DNA of 64,000 bases, taken from assembly GCF_001724815.1 (NCBI RefSeq), contig NZ_MEDO01000014.1, positions 124,001 through 188,000 on the forward strand, read 5' to 3'. The notes under the pieces were generated by a model that did not search any database, was not told where the DNA came from, and saw only the letters and a program-made list of their open reading frames with translations. Numbering within the stretch: the first letter of the stretch is position 1; every line of letters starts with the position of its first letter. Of the stretch, positions 46,383 through 56,583 are shown one piece after another. Made by a program: the position numbers and the translations under genes. This DNA is from Arenimonas sp. SCN 70-307 (lineage in GTDB: Bacteria > Pseudomonadota > Gammaproteobacteria > Xanthomonadales > Xanthomonadaceae).

Positions 46383-47399
46383 ATGCACCAGTGGTACCTG
46401 AGCTACAACGGACAGCAGATGGGCCCGCTCGACCAGGCCGCGGCGGTGGCGCAGGCCACCCGCGACCCCAGCGGCCACTGCTGGCGCCAGGGTTTCGCCG
46501 AGTGGATCCCGATCAGCGCCTGCACCGAGCTGCGCGCCGAGTCGGCGCCGGGCAACCTGCCCGCGCCGATGCCGCCGCCGGCCGGCCGCGGTGGCCAGCG
46601 CGCCGACGTCATCGACTACCGCATCTACGGCGAGGACATGCAGTTCGTCGAGATCGAGCTCGACCCGGGCGAGAGCGCGGTCGCCGAGGCCGGTTCGATG
46701 ATGTACAAGGACGCCGCCGTGAACATGGAAACCGTGTTCGGCGACGGCTCCTCGGGTTCCGCCAGCGGTGGCTTCATGGACAAGCTCGTCGGCGCGGGCA
46801 AGCGCCTGATCACCGGCGAGAGCCTGTTCACCACGGTCTTCACCCACACCGGCGGCGGCAAGGCCCGCGTGGCTTTCGCCGCGCCCTACCCCGGCACCAT
46901 CGTGCCGATGACGCTGTCGAACTACGGCGGCACGATCATCGCCCAGAAGGACAGCTTCCTGTGCGCCGCGCGCGGCGTGGAAATCGGCCTGTACTTCCAG
47001 AAGAAGGTGATGACGGCGCTGTTCGGCGGCGAAGGCTTCATCATGCAAAAGCTCACCGGCGACGGCCTGGTGTTCGTGCATGCCGGCGGCACCATCATGG
47101 AGCGCGAGCTGCGCGCGGGCGAGCGCCTGGACGTGGACACCGGCTGCGTGGTGGCGATGACCGCGGGCGTGAACTTCGACATCAAGCCGGTCGGCGGCGT
47201 GAAGTCGATGATCTTCGGCGGCGAGGGCGTGTTCCTGGCCACCCTCACCGGCCCGGGCAAGGTATGGCTGCAGTCGCTGCCGTTCTCGCGACTGGCCGGC
47301 CGCATGTACGCCGCGGCCTACCAGCGCGGCGGCAGCAAGGGCGAAGGCTCGGTGCTGGGCGGCCTGGGCGGCATCATCTCCGGCGACCGCGGTTTCTGA
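46383..47399 (+). CDS. GYF_2 + AIM24 (TIGR00266) domain protein
   Basis: 338 residues. N-terminal GYF_2-like domain (1-50: WYLSYNGQQMGPLDQ, then CWRQGFAEWIPI), a Pro/Gly linker, then an AIM24 beta-sandwich (about 75-300) with FVEIELDPGESAVAEAGSMMY, ESLFTTVFTH and GGEGVFLATLTGPG. No signal peptide. AIM24-family function in bacteria is not known. Lies 19 bp after the DUF533 gene. Confidence 0.88.
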   Translation: MHQWYLSYNGQQMGPLDQAAAVAQATRDPSGHCWRQGFAEWIPISACTELRAESAPGNLPAPMPPPAGRGGQRADVIDYRIYGEDMQFVEIELDPGESAVAEAGSMMYKDAAVNMETVFGDGSSGSASGGFMDKLVGAGKRLITGESLFTTVFTHTGGGKARVAFAAPYPGTIVPMTLSNYGGTIIAQKDSFLCAARGVEIGLYFQKKVMTALFGGEGFIMQKLTGDGLVFVHAGGTIMERELRAGERLDVDTGCVVAMTAGVNFDIKPVGGVKSMIFGGEGVFLATLTGPGKVWLQSLPFSRLAGRMYAAAYQRGGSKGEGSVLGGLGGIISGDRGF

Positions 47400-47406
47400 A
47401 CCAAAT

Positions 47407-47448
47407 GAACCAGGTTGATTTTATTGAACCTGGTTCGATTTATTTTTC
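47407..47448. terminator. Terminator between AIM24 and isoaspartyl peptidase genes
   Basis: GAACCAGGTT (47407-47416) pairs with AACCTGGTTC (47427-47436) around an AT-rich loop and is followed by a T-rich tract to 47448. It sits in the 40-bp gap between convergent genes and is strikingly AT-rich for this genome. Confidence 0.75.
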
Positions 47449-48426
47449 GTTGCGGAAGATGGCGGTGCCGCGGCTGCCGTCGGGCTTGACCCAGCCGCGG
47501 TACATGCCGGGCGTATTGAAGGGCATGGCGATTTTGCCGTTGGCGTCGAGGGCGATGGCGCCGCCGTCGCCGCCCAGCGCCACGACCTCGCCATTGATGA
47601 CGGCTTCGGCGGCCGTGGCCAGCGGCTCGCCGGCCAGGGCCACGCGAGCGCAGACCGCGTGCGCGGCGGCCGTGCGCAGGTAGAACTCGCCCCAGCCGGT
47701 GCCGGAAACGCCGCAGCCGGCATCGGCCCAGGTGCCCGAGCCGATCACCGGCGCGTCGCCGATGCGGCCGTAGCGCTTGTTGGTCATGCCGCCGGTGGAG
47801 GTGGCGGCGGCGATGTGGCCGTGGCGATCCAGCGCCACCGCGCCGACGGTGCCGAAATAGGTGCCCGGCAGGGCGGCCATCTGCTTTTGCTCGCGCTCGC
47901 GGGCGCGCTCGAGCTGCTGGCGGCGCTGCGGCGTGTCGAACCAGTCGGGCGCGACGCGCTCGATGTCGGGGTGCTGGTCGGCGAACTTCTCGGCGCCGGC
48001 GCCGGCCATCATCACGTGCGGCGAGCGCTCCATCACCGCGCGCGCCAGCAGCAGCGGGCTGCGCACGGTGCTTACGCCGGCCACCGAGCCGGCGCGCCGG
48101 GTGTGGCCTTCCATGATCGCCGCGTCGAGCTCGTGGCCGCCCTCGGCGTTGAAAACCGCACCCTTGCCGGCGTTGAACCAGGGCGACTCCTCGAGCACGC
48201 GCACCGCCGCGGTGACCGCGTCGAGCGCGCTGCCCCCGTCGCGCAGCACCGCCTGGCCGGCATCGAGCGCGCGGTCGAGGTCGGCGCGCACGGCCTTCTC
48301 GTCGGCGGCCGACAATGCGCTGCGCTCGATGACGCCGGCGCCGCCGTGGATGACCAGGGCGGTGGGCGGCGGCGTGGCGAGCGCCGGGGATGCGGCCAGG
48401 ACCAGGGCGAGCAGGAGTCGGGACAT
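47440..48426 (-). CDS. iaaA: Isoaspartyl peptidase / L-asparaginase (Ntn hydrolase), exported
   Basis: 328 residues with a signal peptide ([15 protein letters not shown]). Plant-type asparaginase family: [30 protein letters not shown], the autoprocessing site before the nucleophile threonine in [10 protein letters not shown], and [13 protein letters not shown]. Removes N-terminal isoaspartyl residues or degrades asparagine. TAA stop lies in the shared terminator. Confidence 0.93.
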   Translation of the reverse strand: MSRLLLALVLAASPALATPPPTALVIHGGAGVIERSALSAADEKAVRADLDRALDAGQAVLRDGGSALDAVTAAVRVLEESPWFNAGKGAVFNAEGGHELDAAIMEGHTRRAGSVAGVSTVRSPLLLARAVMERSPHVMMAGAGAEKFADQHPDIERVAPDWFDTPQRRQQLERAREREQKQMAALPGTYFGTVGAVALDRHGHIAAATSTGGMTNKRYGRIGDAPVIGSGTWADAGCGVSGTGWGEFYLRTAAAHAVCARVALAGEPLATAAEAVINGEVVALGGDGGAIALDANGKIAMPFNTPGMYRGWVKPDGSRGTAIFRNEK

Positions 48427-48456
48427 GCAGGTCTTCCTCGTCGGCGATGGCGCAGT

Positions 48457-49736
48457 CTAACCCTGGTGGCGGAGGGCCTCGATGGGGTCCAGGCGCGCGG
48501 CCTTTCGGGCCGGGTAGTAGCCGAAGAACAGGCCCGTGGCGACCGAGAAGCCGGTGGCCATCGCCACCACCTGCGCGTCGAGCTGCACCGGCAGCGAACC
48601 GAACTTGCTCACCAGCAGCGCGCCGGCCACGCCCAGCCCGATGCCGATGAGGCCGCCGCCGAGCGAGATGAGCATGGCCTCGGCCAGGAACTGGTGCTGG
48701 ATTTCGCGCGGGCCGGCGCCCACCGCCATGCGCAGGCCGATTTCGCGGATGCGCTCGGTGACCGACACCAGCATGATGTTCATGATGCCGATGCCGCCGA
48801 CGATGAGCGAAATGCTGGCCACCGCGCCCAGCAGCCAGGACATGAGCAGGGTGGTCTGGTTGCGGGTGTTGACGATCTCGGCGATGTTGCGCACCGCGAA
48901 GTCGTCCTCGGCGCCGGGCGCGATGCGGTGGCGCTGGCGCAGCAGCGCATTGAGGTCTTCCTCGACGTGCGGCAGGTCGCTGGCGCTGGCCACGCCGACC
49001 GAGATGCGCTGGATCACGTCGGCGCGGCGCGGCGTGATCGCCCCGCCGGCACCGGCGGCGCCCGCGGGCGCGGCGGCGGCCGCCGCCGCGGCCGAGAGCC
49101 GGCGTCGCCCGGTTTCAAGCGGCACGATCATGATGTCGTCGGAATCCTGGCCCCAGCTGCCCTGGCCCTTCGGCGCCAGCACGCCCACCACGCGCATCGG
49201 CGTGCGGCCGAAGCGCACGGTGGCGCCCACCGGGTCGGCGTCGCCGAACAGCTCGCGGCGCACCGTCTCGCCCAGGATCACCACCTTGTTGGCCGAGCTG
49301 TAGTCGCGCGGACTGAACTCCGCGCCCAGCACCAGCTGCCAGTCGTTGACCGGGAAGTAGTCCGCGTTCACGCCTTCCCAGCGCGTGGACCAGTTCTTCT
49401 CGGCGAACACCACCTGGCCGCCGCCGGAGACCGAAGTGGCGACGTACTGCACGCCCTGCACCTCGTTGCGGATGGCCTCGGCGTCGCCGTCGGTCAGCGA
49501 GGCCTGGCTGCCGGCGCCGCCGCGGGCCGGGCCGCGCATCGAGCCGCCGAAAACCTCGAGCCGGTTCGAGCCGAGCTTGGAGATCATCTCGTCGAGCGCC
49601 GCCTGGGTGCCCTGGCCGACCGACACCATGACGATGACCGCGGCGATGCCGATGATCACGCCGAGCGCGGTGAGGATGGAGCGCAGCCAGTTGCCGCGCA
49701 GCGAAAAGACTGCCGAACGCAGCACGTCGGAAAGCG

Positions 49737-49740
<4 letters not shown>
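48457..49740 (-). CDS. MacB-like ABC transporter permease
   Basis: 427 residues. TM1 at about 20-45, a large periplasmic MacB_PCD domain, and three C-terminal TM helices carrying the FtsX motif ([25 protein letters not shown]). The periplasmic part contains an Ala-rich stretch (about residues 215-240). Unlike E. coli MacB, the ATPase is a separate gene, overlapping by 4 bp. Exports antibiotics, toxins or lipids to an outer-membrane channel via the adaptor encoded upstream. Confidence 0.93.
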
Positions 49741-50446
<706 letters not shown>

Positions 50447-50450
<4 letters not shown>

Positions 50451-51925
50451 TGCGCGCGGCGCTCCTGGCCGGTGATGACCTCGGCGCCCTCGTCGACGCC
50501 GCTGACTTCCGTCAGCGTGCCGTCCGAGACGCCCAGGCGCACCGGCACGGCCACCGGCTGGCCCTTGTCGAGCGTCCACAGCGTGCCGCGGCGGGCCGTG
50601 GCCATGGCGCGCAGGCCGGCGTCCCACTGGCTGCGCTGCGCTTCGTCGAGCGTGGCGCGGAAGTCGGCGAAATTGCGCTCGAAGGCTTCCATCATGCGCG
50701 CGCGCATCGCCTCGGGCGAAGGCATGCCGCCGCCTGGCGCACCGCCCTGCCCGCCCGGGGCGCCGCCCTGGCCGGCACCGGCGTTGCGCATCGCCGCGGC
50801 GCGCGCCTCGGCACGCTCGCGCATCACCTGCATCGCGGCGTCGAACGCGGCCTGCTGGTTCGGGGCCAGCCTGAGGTCGGCGGCCAGCGCCGGCAGGTCC
50901 GCGCCCATGCCGCCGCGCGCGCCGCCGGCGCCCGCGGCCGCCGGGGCCGCGGCACCCGCCGGCTGGAAGCGCAGCGCGGCGTTGGGCACGCGCAGCACGC
51001 CCTCGCGCTGGCTGACCACGATCTCGGCGCTGGCGGTCATGCCCGGCAGCAGGCTCTGGTCTTCGTTCTGCACCTGCACCACCACCGGATAGGTGATGAC
51101 GTTGGCGGTGGCGGTGGCGGCCAGGCGCACCTGGCGCACGGCGCCCTCGAACTCGCGGTCGGGGAAGGCGTCGACGGTGAACTTCACCGCCAGGCCTTCG
51201 CGGATCTGGCCCACGTCGGCCTCGTCCACGCTCAGGTCGATCTGCATCTGCGAGAGGTCTTCGGCGATCTGGAACAGCACCGGCGTCTGGAAGCTCGCGG
51301 CCACGGTCTGGCCGGGCTCGATGTCGCGCAGCAGCACCACGCCGTCCACGGGCGAGCGGATGATGGCGTAGTCCACGTCCAGGCGCGCGTTGTTCACCGC
51401 GGCCTGGCGCTGCAGCACGGCGGCTTCGGCGGAAGCGACGCGGGCGCGGGCCTGGTCGCGCGCCGCCAGGGCCTGGTCGGCCTCGCTGCGGGCGATCAGC
51501 TGGCGCGCCACGAGGTCGGACTTGCGGGCGTAATCGGCCTCGGCGTTCTTGAGCGTGGCGCGGGCCTCGGTCACCGAGGCGCGGGCGCTGGCCAGGTCGG
51601 CCTCGGTCTGCTGCAGGCGCGTCTGGAACGGCGCCGGATCGAGCCGCGCGATGGCCTGGCCGCGGCTGACCTGGTCGTTGTAGTCCACCAGCACGTCCTG
51701 CACCAGGCCCGAGACCTGCGAACCCACGTCCACCGTGGTGGTGGCGCGCAGCGTGCCCGTGGCCGAGATCACCACCGCCACGTCGCCGCGGTCGACCTTG
51801 GCGGTGCGGTAGCCCGCGTCGGGCTCGCGCTGGCCGGCCAGGAACCACCAGGCGGCGAGCAGGGCCACGCCGGCCACGATGGCGACGGTCAGGATTCGGG
51901 GCAGGCGGGAACGTGCGGCGGGCAT
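50447..51925 (-). CDS. MacA-like periplasmic adaptor with large insert
   Basis: 492 residues against about 370 for MacA. N-terminal TM anchor, lipoyl domain VDVGSQVSGLVQ, coiled-coil hairpin about 100-190 and beta-barrel. Between LRVPNAALRF (about 322) and LWTLDKGQPVAVPVRLG (about 445) sits a 120-residue insert: Ala/Gly-rich ends around helices with LRLAPNQQAAF and TLDEAQRSQW, recalling LTxxQ (Spy/CpxP) repeats, separated by a Gly/Pro linker. The ATG at 51925 is preferred to an upstream TTG. Confidence 0.9.
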
Positions 51926-51964
51926 CGGGACTCCGTGGGCGTGGGGCAATCGGGAAGCTTAACG

Positions 51965-51996
51965 CGCGGGCGCGGCGAAGGTTGACCGCGCCCGCG
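51965..51996 (-). promoter_or_regulatory. GC-rich hairpin between the kinase and adaptor genes
   Basis: An 11-bp perfect stem (CGCGGGCGCGG at 51965-51975 with CCGCGCCCGCG at 51986-51996), loop of 10 nt, fills most of the 73-bp gap. No T-tract follows on either strand. It may attenuate read-through from the regulators into the exporter genes or separate two transcripts. Confidence 0.5.
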
Positions 51997-51998
51997 TG

Positions 51999-53303
51999 TC
52001 AGTCGGCGGGTCGGTGGTCGGGAAAGCTGATCGTGGCCGTGGTGCCCACGCCCGGCTGGCTCTCGAGCCGCACCGGCCAGCCATAGCGGGCCGACAGGCG
52101 CTGGACGATGGACAGGCCGATGCCCTGGCCTTCCTTGTTGTGGTTGGCGCCGCGGTAGAAGGGCTCGAACACGCGCGCCAGCTGCGCCTCGTCCATGCCG
52201 ATGCCGGTGTCGGCCACCGAAATCTGGCCGTTGTCGACGGTGACGACGATGCGCCCGGACTCGGTGTAGTTGCAGGCGTTGCGCAGCAGGTTGCCCACCA
52301 TCACCGACAGCACCCGCGCCGGCGCATGCAGTTCGAAGCCCTGCTTGCGCTCGCAGGAGACCTCGACGGGCTTGCCGGCCAGCAGCAGGCGCGCCTTGTC
52401 GACCTCCTCGGCCACCACCTCGCACACGTCGAAGTCGTCGTCGGGCAGGCCGGTGTCGCCCTCGCGGGCGAGGATGAGGAAGGCCTCGATCAGCGCCTCC
52501 ATGTCGCGGCCCGCGCCCTGGATGCGGCCCAGGGCCTTGCGCGCCATCGGCGAGAGGCTGTCGTCGCCGGCCATCATGTCGCCGGCCACGCGGATGACGG
52601 TGAGCGGCGTGCGCAGCTCGTGGGAGGCGTCGCGGGTGAAGTCGCGCTCGCGCTCCACGAAACTCTCGATGCGGCTGGCGAAGTCGTGCAGCGACTGCGC
52701 CAGCACCAGCGTTTCGCCTTCGACGTCGGTGGGCAGGTTCTCGGGCTTGAGCATGGCCGACTCGGGCCGCTTCGGGTCCCAGCGCTGCACCTGCGAGGCC
52801 AGCCAGATCACCGGCGACACGGCCCGTTTCGAGGCGCGGTAGGTCGTCCAGGCGATCACGTAGATCACCACCAGCACGATCGCCAATGGCGCCATGCCGA
52901 ACCAGAACGCGAGGTTGTCCACCTGTTCCTGCTTGAACAGCAGGTAGAGCCGGTGGCCGTTGCGGTCTTCGTCCACCAGCACCAGCGAACCGCCGAGCGC
53001 GCGCGGCAGGGCGTGGAAACCAACGGGCAGCGTGCGGATGTCGGCCGGCAGGCGCGCGTTGGAACCGCCGGCGGGCACCAGGTAGCCGGTCATGTTGTAG
53101 GTGTCGGGCACCTCGGCGCCGGGGTCGGCCTGCATGCGCTGCCAGTAGTGCCTGGCCTCTTCCTGCAGCGCGGTCTGGATCAGCACGTGCTTGAGCACGG
53201 CCGAGGCGCCGTACACACCCAGCACCGCGGCGAAGCTGATCGCCGCGGCCTGCAGGATGAAGACGGTCCAGATCTTGCGGCGAAGACCCGTGCGGCTGGG
53301 CAT
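51999..53303 (-). CDS. EnvZ-class sensor histidine kinase
   Basis: 434 residues. TM1 about 12-38, periplasmic domain about 39-135, TM2 about 136-158, then HAMP-like linker, HisKA with ASHELRTPL (H228), and HATPase N-box MVGNLLRNACNYT, DTGIGM, GQGIGLSIV. 3 bp after its response regulator. The adjacent MacAB-like genes are the probable target. Confidence 0.94.
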   Translation of the reverse strand: MPSRTGLRRKIWTVFILQAAAISFAAVLGVYGASAVLKHVLIQTALQEEARHYWQRMQADPGAEVPDTYNMTGYLVPAGGSNARLPADIRTLPVGFHALPRALGGSLVLVDEDRNGHRLYLLFKQEQVDNLAFWFGMAPLAIVLVVIYVIAWTTYRASKRAVSPVIWLASQVQRWDPKRPESAMLKPENLPTDVEGETLVLAQSLHDFASRIESFVERERDFTRDASHELRTPLTVIRVAGDMMAGDDSLSPMARKALGRIQGAGRDMEALIEAFLILAREGDTGLPDDDFDVCEVVAEEVDKARLLLAGKPVEVSCERKQGFELHAPARVLSVMVGNLLRNACNYTESGRIVVTVDNGQISVADTGIGMDEAQLARVFEPFYRGANHNKEGQGIGLSIVQRLSARYGWPVRLESQPGVGTTATISFPDHRPAD

Positions 53304-53306
53304 GGA

Positions 53307-54020
53307 TCAGGCCGCCGGCGGCGCGTCGAGGTCGGCGATGCGATAGCCGGCGGTCTGCACGGTGTGCAGCAGCGGGCGGTCGAAGGGCCGGTCGATGGCC
53401 TTGCGCAGGTTGTAGAGGTGGCTGCGCAGGGTGTCGGAATCGGGCAGGCCATCGCCCCAGATCTCGCGCTCGATGTCGCGGCGGGTGACCACGCGCGGCG
53501 ATTCGCGCATCAGGATGGTCAGCAGGCGCAGGCCGATGGGCGAGAGCTGGATTTCCTGGCCGGCGCGGGTGACGCGCAGGCTGGCGGTGTCGAGCACCAG
53601 GTCGGCCACCTTCAGCACTTCGGCGCTCACCTGGCGGCGGTCGCGGCGGATGAGCGCGCGCACGCGGGCCTCGAGTTCCTGGATGGCGAAGGGCTTGACC
53701 AGGTAGTCGTCGGCGCCGGCCTCCAGGCCCACGACCTTGTCGTTGAGGGTGTCGCGGGCGGTGAGCATCAGCACGGGCGTGGACTTCTTGGCCTCGTTGC
53801 GCAGGCGACGGCAGACCTCCAGCCCGTCCATGCGCGGCAGCATCAGGTCGAGCACGACCACGTCGTAGCTGTTGTCGGCCGCCAGGCGGTAACCGTCCAT
53901 GCCGTCGGTGGCGTAGTCCACCCCGAAGCCCTTGGACTCGAGGTATTCGCCGACCATCTCGGACAGGTTGCGGTTGTCCTCCACCACCAGGATCAGGCCA
54001 GCCGGGTCATCGCGTCGCAT
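53307..54020 (-). CDS. OmpR-family response regulator
   Basis: 237 residues. Receiver with VVEDN, phospho-acceptor VLDLMLPRMDG (about D59), MLTA and KPF; C-terminal winged helix with SDTLRSHLYNLRKAID and TVQTAGYRI. The ATG at 54020 lies downstream of three TGTGAAG repeats that may be its own operator. First gene of the RR-HK-macA-like-ATPase-permease run. Confidence 0.94.
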   Translation of the reverse strand: MRRDDPAGLILVVEDNRNLSEMVGEYLESKGFGVDYATDGMDGYRLAADNSYDVVVLDLMLPRMDGLEVCRRLRNEAKKSTPVLMLTARDTLNDKVVGLEAGADDYLVKPFAIQELEARVRALIRRDRRQVSAEVLKVADLVLDTASLRVTRAGQEIQLSPIGLRLLTILMRESPRVVTRRDIEREIWGDGLPDSDTLRSHLYNLRKAIDRPFDRPLLHTVQTAGYRIADLDAPPAA

Positions 54021-54036
54021 CGGGGTCTCCTCGGGA

Positions 54037-54100
54037 TGTGAAGATAGCGTCTTCAGGTTTGTGAAGAGTAGACGCCCGAGGGGGTGAGTCGCGTGTGAAG
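54037..54100. promoter_or_regulatory. Three TGTGAAG direct repeats in divergent intergenic region
   Basis: Exact TGTGAAG copies at 54037-54043, 54060-54066 and 54094-54100 (spacings 23 and 34 nt), between the response regulator gene and the divergent DUF486 gene. The first overlaps an inverted repeat GAAGA/TCTTC (54040-54054). Candidate binding sites for the response regulator (autoregulation). Confidence 0.45.
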
Positions 54101-54149
54101 CCGGCGCCAAGGTACCGTGAGGGCTGCCCCCTCCCCTCGCCCCGTCACC

Positions 54150-54500
54150 ATGCCCGCCACCCTCAGCGCCTACCTCACCCCGATCGTCCTGCTGGTGCTG
54201 TCGAACGTCTTCATGACCTTCGCCTGGTACGGGCACCTGAAGTACAAGTCCAGCCCGATCTGGATCGTCATCTTCGCCAGCTGGGGCATCGCCTTCTTCG
54301 AGTACTGCCTGCAGGTGCCGGCCAACCGGCTGGGCCACGCGGTCTACAGCGCGCCCCAGCTCAAGGGCATGCAGGAGATCATCACCCTGCTCGTATTCGC
54401 CGGCTTTTCGGTCTGGTACCTGGGCGAGCAGATCAAGTGGAACCACGTCGCCGGCTTCGCCCTGATCGTGGTCGCGGCTTTCCTCATCTTCTGGGAATAA
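54150..54500 (+). CDS. DUF486 family small membrane protein
   Basis: 116 residues, four transmembrane helices, matching the DUF486 (DMT-like) family: LVLSNVFMTFAWYGHL, WIVIFASWGIAFFEYCLQVPANR and QIKWNHVAGFALIV. Transport activity is not established. Converges on the Mpo1-like gene with a 4-bp gap. Confidence 0.92.
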   Translation: MPATLSAYLTPIVLLVLSNVFMTFAWYGHLKYKSSPIWIVIFASWGIAFFEYCLQVPANRLGHAVYSAPQLKGMQEIITLLVFAGFSVWYLGEQIKWNHVAGFALIVVAAFLIFWE

Positions 54501-54504
54501 GCCC

Positions 54505-54813
54505 TCAGAACGGGATCTTGCCGGTGAGCATGTCCTTGAACATCACCCAGTCGCCGGCGAAGGAATAGAAGGGGTGCTTGAAGGTGGCCGGACGGTTGTG
54601 CTCGAAGAAGAAGTGGCCGACCCAGGCGAAGGCGTAGCCGCTGACCAGGGCCGCCAGCAGCCACCAGGCGTTGAGCGTGGCGACGGCGGCGGCCAGGAAG
54701 CCCAGCGCCACGCAGCTGCCGACGAAATGCAGGCGCCGGCAGGTGCGGTTGGCGTGCTCGCCCAGGTAGAAGGGATAGAACTCGCGGAAGCTGGCGAAGC
54801 CGGTCTGGGCCAT
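54505..54813 (-). CDS. Mpo1-like (DUF962) family membrane protein
   Basis: 102 residues. FREFYPFYLGEHANRTCRRLHFVG and HFFFEHNRPATFKHP contain the conserved His/Asn pattern of the DUF962/Mpo1 family; yeast Mpo1 is an Fe(II)-dependent dioxygenase for 2-hydroxy fatty acids. The start at 54813 has an ideal AGGAGG site 7 nt upstream; the longer frame lacks one. Confidence 0.88.
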   Translation of the reverse strand: MAQTGFASFREFYPFYLGEHANRTCRRLHFVGSCVALGFLAAAVATLNAWWLLAALVSGYAFAWVGHFFFEHNRPATFKHPFYSFAGDWVMFKDMLTGKIPF

Positions 54814-54861
54814 GGCGGAATCCTCCTGTACCTCGCGATTGTGCCGCAATCCAGGTCCGTT

Positions 54862-54937
54862 GTAGGAGCGCCTTCAGGCGCGAATTCCCTCTTTGCCGGA
54901 GCAAAGCCAAAAGATTCGCGCCTGAAGGCGCTCCTAC
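54862..54937. repeat. REPIN: paired GTAG-headed REPs
   Basis: Two inverted REPs share GTAGGAGCGCCTTCAGGCGC plus CGAAT (54862-54885 and its complement 54914-54937). Each has a GCGCC-TTCA/TGAA-GGCGC stem. The spacer folds as CTTTGC-CGGA-GCAAAG (54891-54906). Located between the Mpo1-like and mazG genes. The GTAG head matches REPs mobilised by RAYT transposases in Xanthomonadales. Confidence 0.88.
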
Positions 54938-54944
54938 GGGGGCA

Positions 54945-55790
54945 TCAAAGGCCTTCGGACTTGGCGCGGCTCCAGAGGGCGTCCTGGGCGTCCAGCGGCA
55001 GGTCGGCCAGGGCGCGGCCCTCGGCGGCGGCCAGCTGCTCCATGCGCCGGAAACGGCGCTCGAACTTGGCGTTGGCGCGGCGCAGGGCCGCACCGAAATC
55101 CACCTTGGCGTGCCGGGTGAGGTTGGCGACCACGAACAGCACGTCGCCCAGCTCGTCTTCGAGCCGGTCGCGGGCCGCGGCGTCGGCCGGGTTGGCGGCG
55201 ACGGCGTCGAACTCCACGCGCACTTCCTCGATTTCCTCGTGCAGCTTGGCGATGACCGGCGCCGGACCGGGCCAGTCGAAACCGACCGTGGCCGCGCGCT
55301 TTTGCAGCTTCACCGAGCGCTGCCACTCGGGCAGGCCGCGCGAAATGCCGGCCAGCACGCTGGCGTCGGCGTCGCCACGGGCGGCGCGCTCGCGGCGCTT
55401 GTGCTCTTCCCAGGCCACGGTCTGCGCCTCGGCGCTGGCCACGTCGGCATCCTCCCCCGCGTCACCGGCGACCGCGCGCTCCCGCGCCGAGAACACGTGC
55501 GGGTGGCGTCGCAGCATCTTGTCGCGGATCGCCGCCACTACGTCGCCGAAGGCGAAATGCCCGCCCTCCTCGGCCATGCGCGCGTGGAAGACCACCTGCA
55601 GCAGCAGGTCGCCCAGTTCGTCGCGCAGGTCGTCCAGGTCGCCGCGATCGATGGCGTCGGCCACCTCGTAGGCTTCCTCGATGGTATAGGGCGCGATCGA
55701 GGCGAAGTCCTGCTTCACGTCCCAGGGGCAGCCGCGCTCCGGATCGCGCAGGCGCGCCATGATCGCCAGCAGTTCGCCGATCTCAGCCAT
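54945..55790 (-). CDS. mazG: Nucleoside triphosphate pyrophosphohydrolase MazG
   Basis: 281 residues with two MazG domains: EEAYEVADAI with DELGDLLLQVVFHARM (N-terminal), and EEIEEVRVEF with DELGDVLFVVANLTRH (C-terminal). RRHPHVF and WEEHKRRER link them. Hydrolyses NTPs, dNTPs and possibly ppGpp pools. Start overlaps cysQ by 8 bp. Confidence 0.96.
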   Translation of the reverse strand: MAEIGELLAIMARLRDPERGCPWDVKQDFASIAPYTIEEAYEVADAIDRGDLDDLRDELGDLLLQVVFHARMAEEGGHFAFGDVVAAIRDKMLRRHPHVFSARERAVAGDAGEDADVASAEAQTVAWEEHKRRERAARGDADASVLAGISRGLPEWQRSVKLQKRAATVGFDWPGPAPVIAKLHEEIEEVRVEFDAVAANPADAAARDRLEDELGDVLFVVANLTRHAKVDFGAALRRANAKFERRFRRMEQLAAAEGRALADLPLDAQDALWSRAKSEGL

Positions 55791-56583
55791 TGACGTCGGT
55801 CCCGAGCCAGTCGCGCCAGGGCAGGCCGGCGTCGCCAAGCGCGATGAAATGCGGGTTGAGGATGTCGTCCTTGCGGTTGTAGTCCAGCGGCGCGCCGTCC
55901 AGGCGCAGCACCGCGCCGCCCGCGGCCTCGAGCACGCACTGCGCGGCGGCGGTGTCCCACTCGCTGGTGGGGCCGAAGCGCGGGTAGACGTCGATGACGC
56001 CCTCGGCGATGCGGCAGAACTTCAGCGACGAGCCCAGGCCATGGCGCTCGGTGTCGCCCATGCGCGCCAGCGCGGCGGCGGTGCGCTCGTCCAGGTGCGA
56101 GCGGCTGGCGGCCACGCGCAGCGGCGCGGCCGCCGGGCGGCGCGTGGCCAGGCGGCGGTCCTCGCCGCGCTCGCGCAGGTAGGCGCCGTCGCCGGCCAGG
56201 CCGTGCAGCAGGTAGTCGAACACCGGCGCGTACACCACGCCCAGCACCGGCCGGCCGTCCTCGATGAGCGCGATGTTGACGGTGAATTCGCCGTTGCGCT
56301 TGACGAACTCGCGGGTGCCGTCGAGCGGGTCCACCAGCCAGTGCCGCCGCCAGGTGCGGCGCACCGACCACGCGATGCCGGCGTCCTCCTCGCTCAGCAC
56401 CGGGATGTCGGGCGTGAGCGCGCGCAGGCCGGCGACGATCAGCCGGTGCGAGGCCAGGTCGGCCTGGGTCAGCGGGGAGTCGTCGTCCTTGGCCTGCACG
56501 GCGAAATCGCTGGCGTAGACGTCCAGGATCGCGGCGCCGGCCCCGCGGGCCAGGCCGATGCAGGCCTCGCGCAGGTCCTTCAC
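55783..56583 (-). CDS. cysQ: 3'(2'),5'-bisphosphate nucleotidase CysQ
   Basis: 266 residues. Li-sensitive phosphatase motifs: VLSEEDAGI, DPLDGTREFVKRNGEFTVNIAL and WDTAAAQCVLEAAGG. Removes PAP produced from sulfate assimilation. GTG start at 56583 overlaps the nudE stop (GTGA). Confidence 0.94.
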   Translation of the reverse strand: MKDLREACIGLARGAGAAILDVYASDFAVQAKDDDSPLTQADLASHRLIVAGLRALTPDIPVLSEEDAGIAWSVRRTWRRHWLVDPLDGTREFVKRNGEFTVNIALIEDGRPVLGVVYAPVFDYLLHGLAGDGAYLRERGEDRRLATRRPAAAPLRVAASRSHLDERTAAALARMGDTERHGLGSSLKFCRIAEGVIDVYPRFGPTSEWDTAAAQCVLEAAGGAVLRLDGAPLDYNRKDDILNPHFIALGDAGLPWRDWLGTDVNG

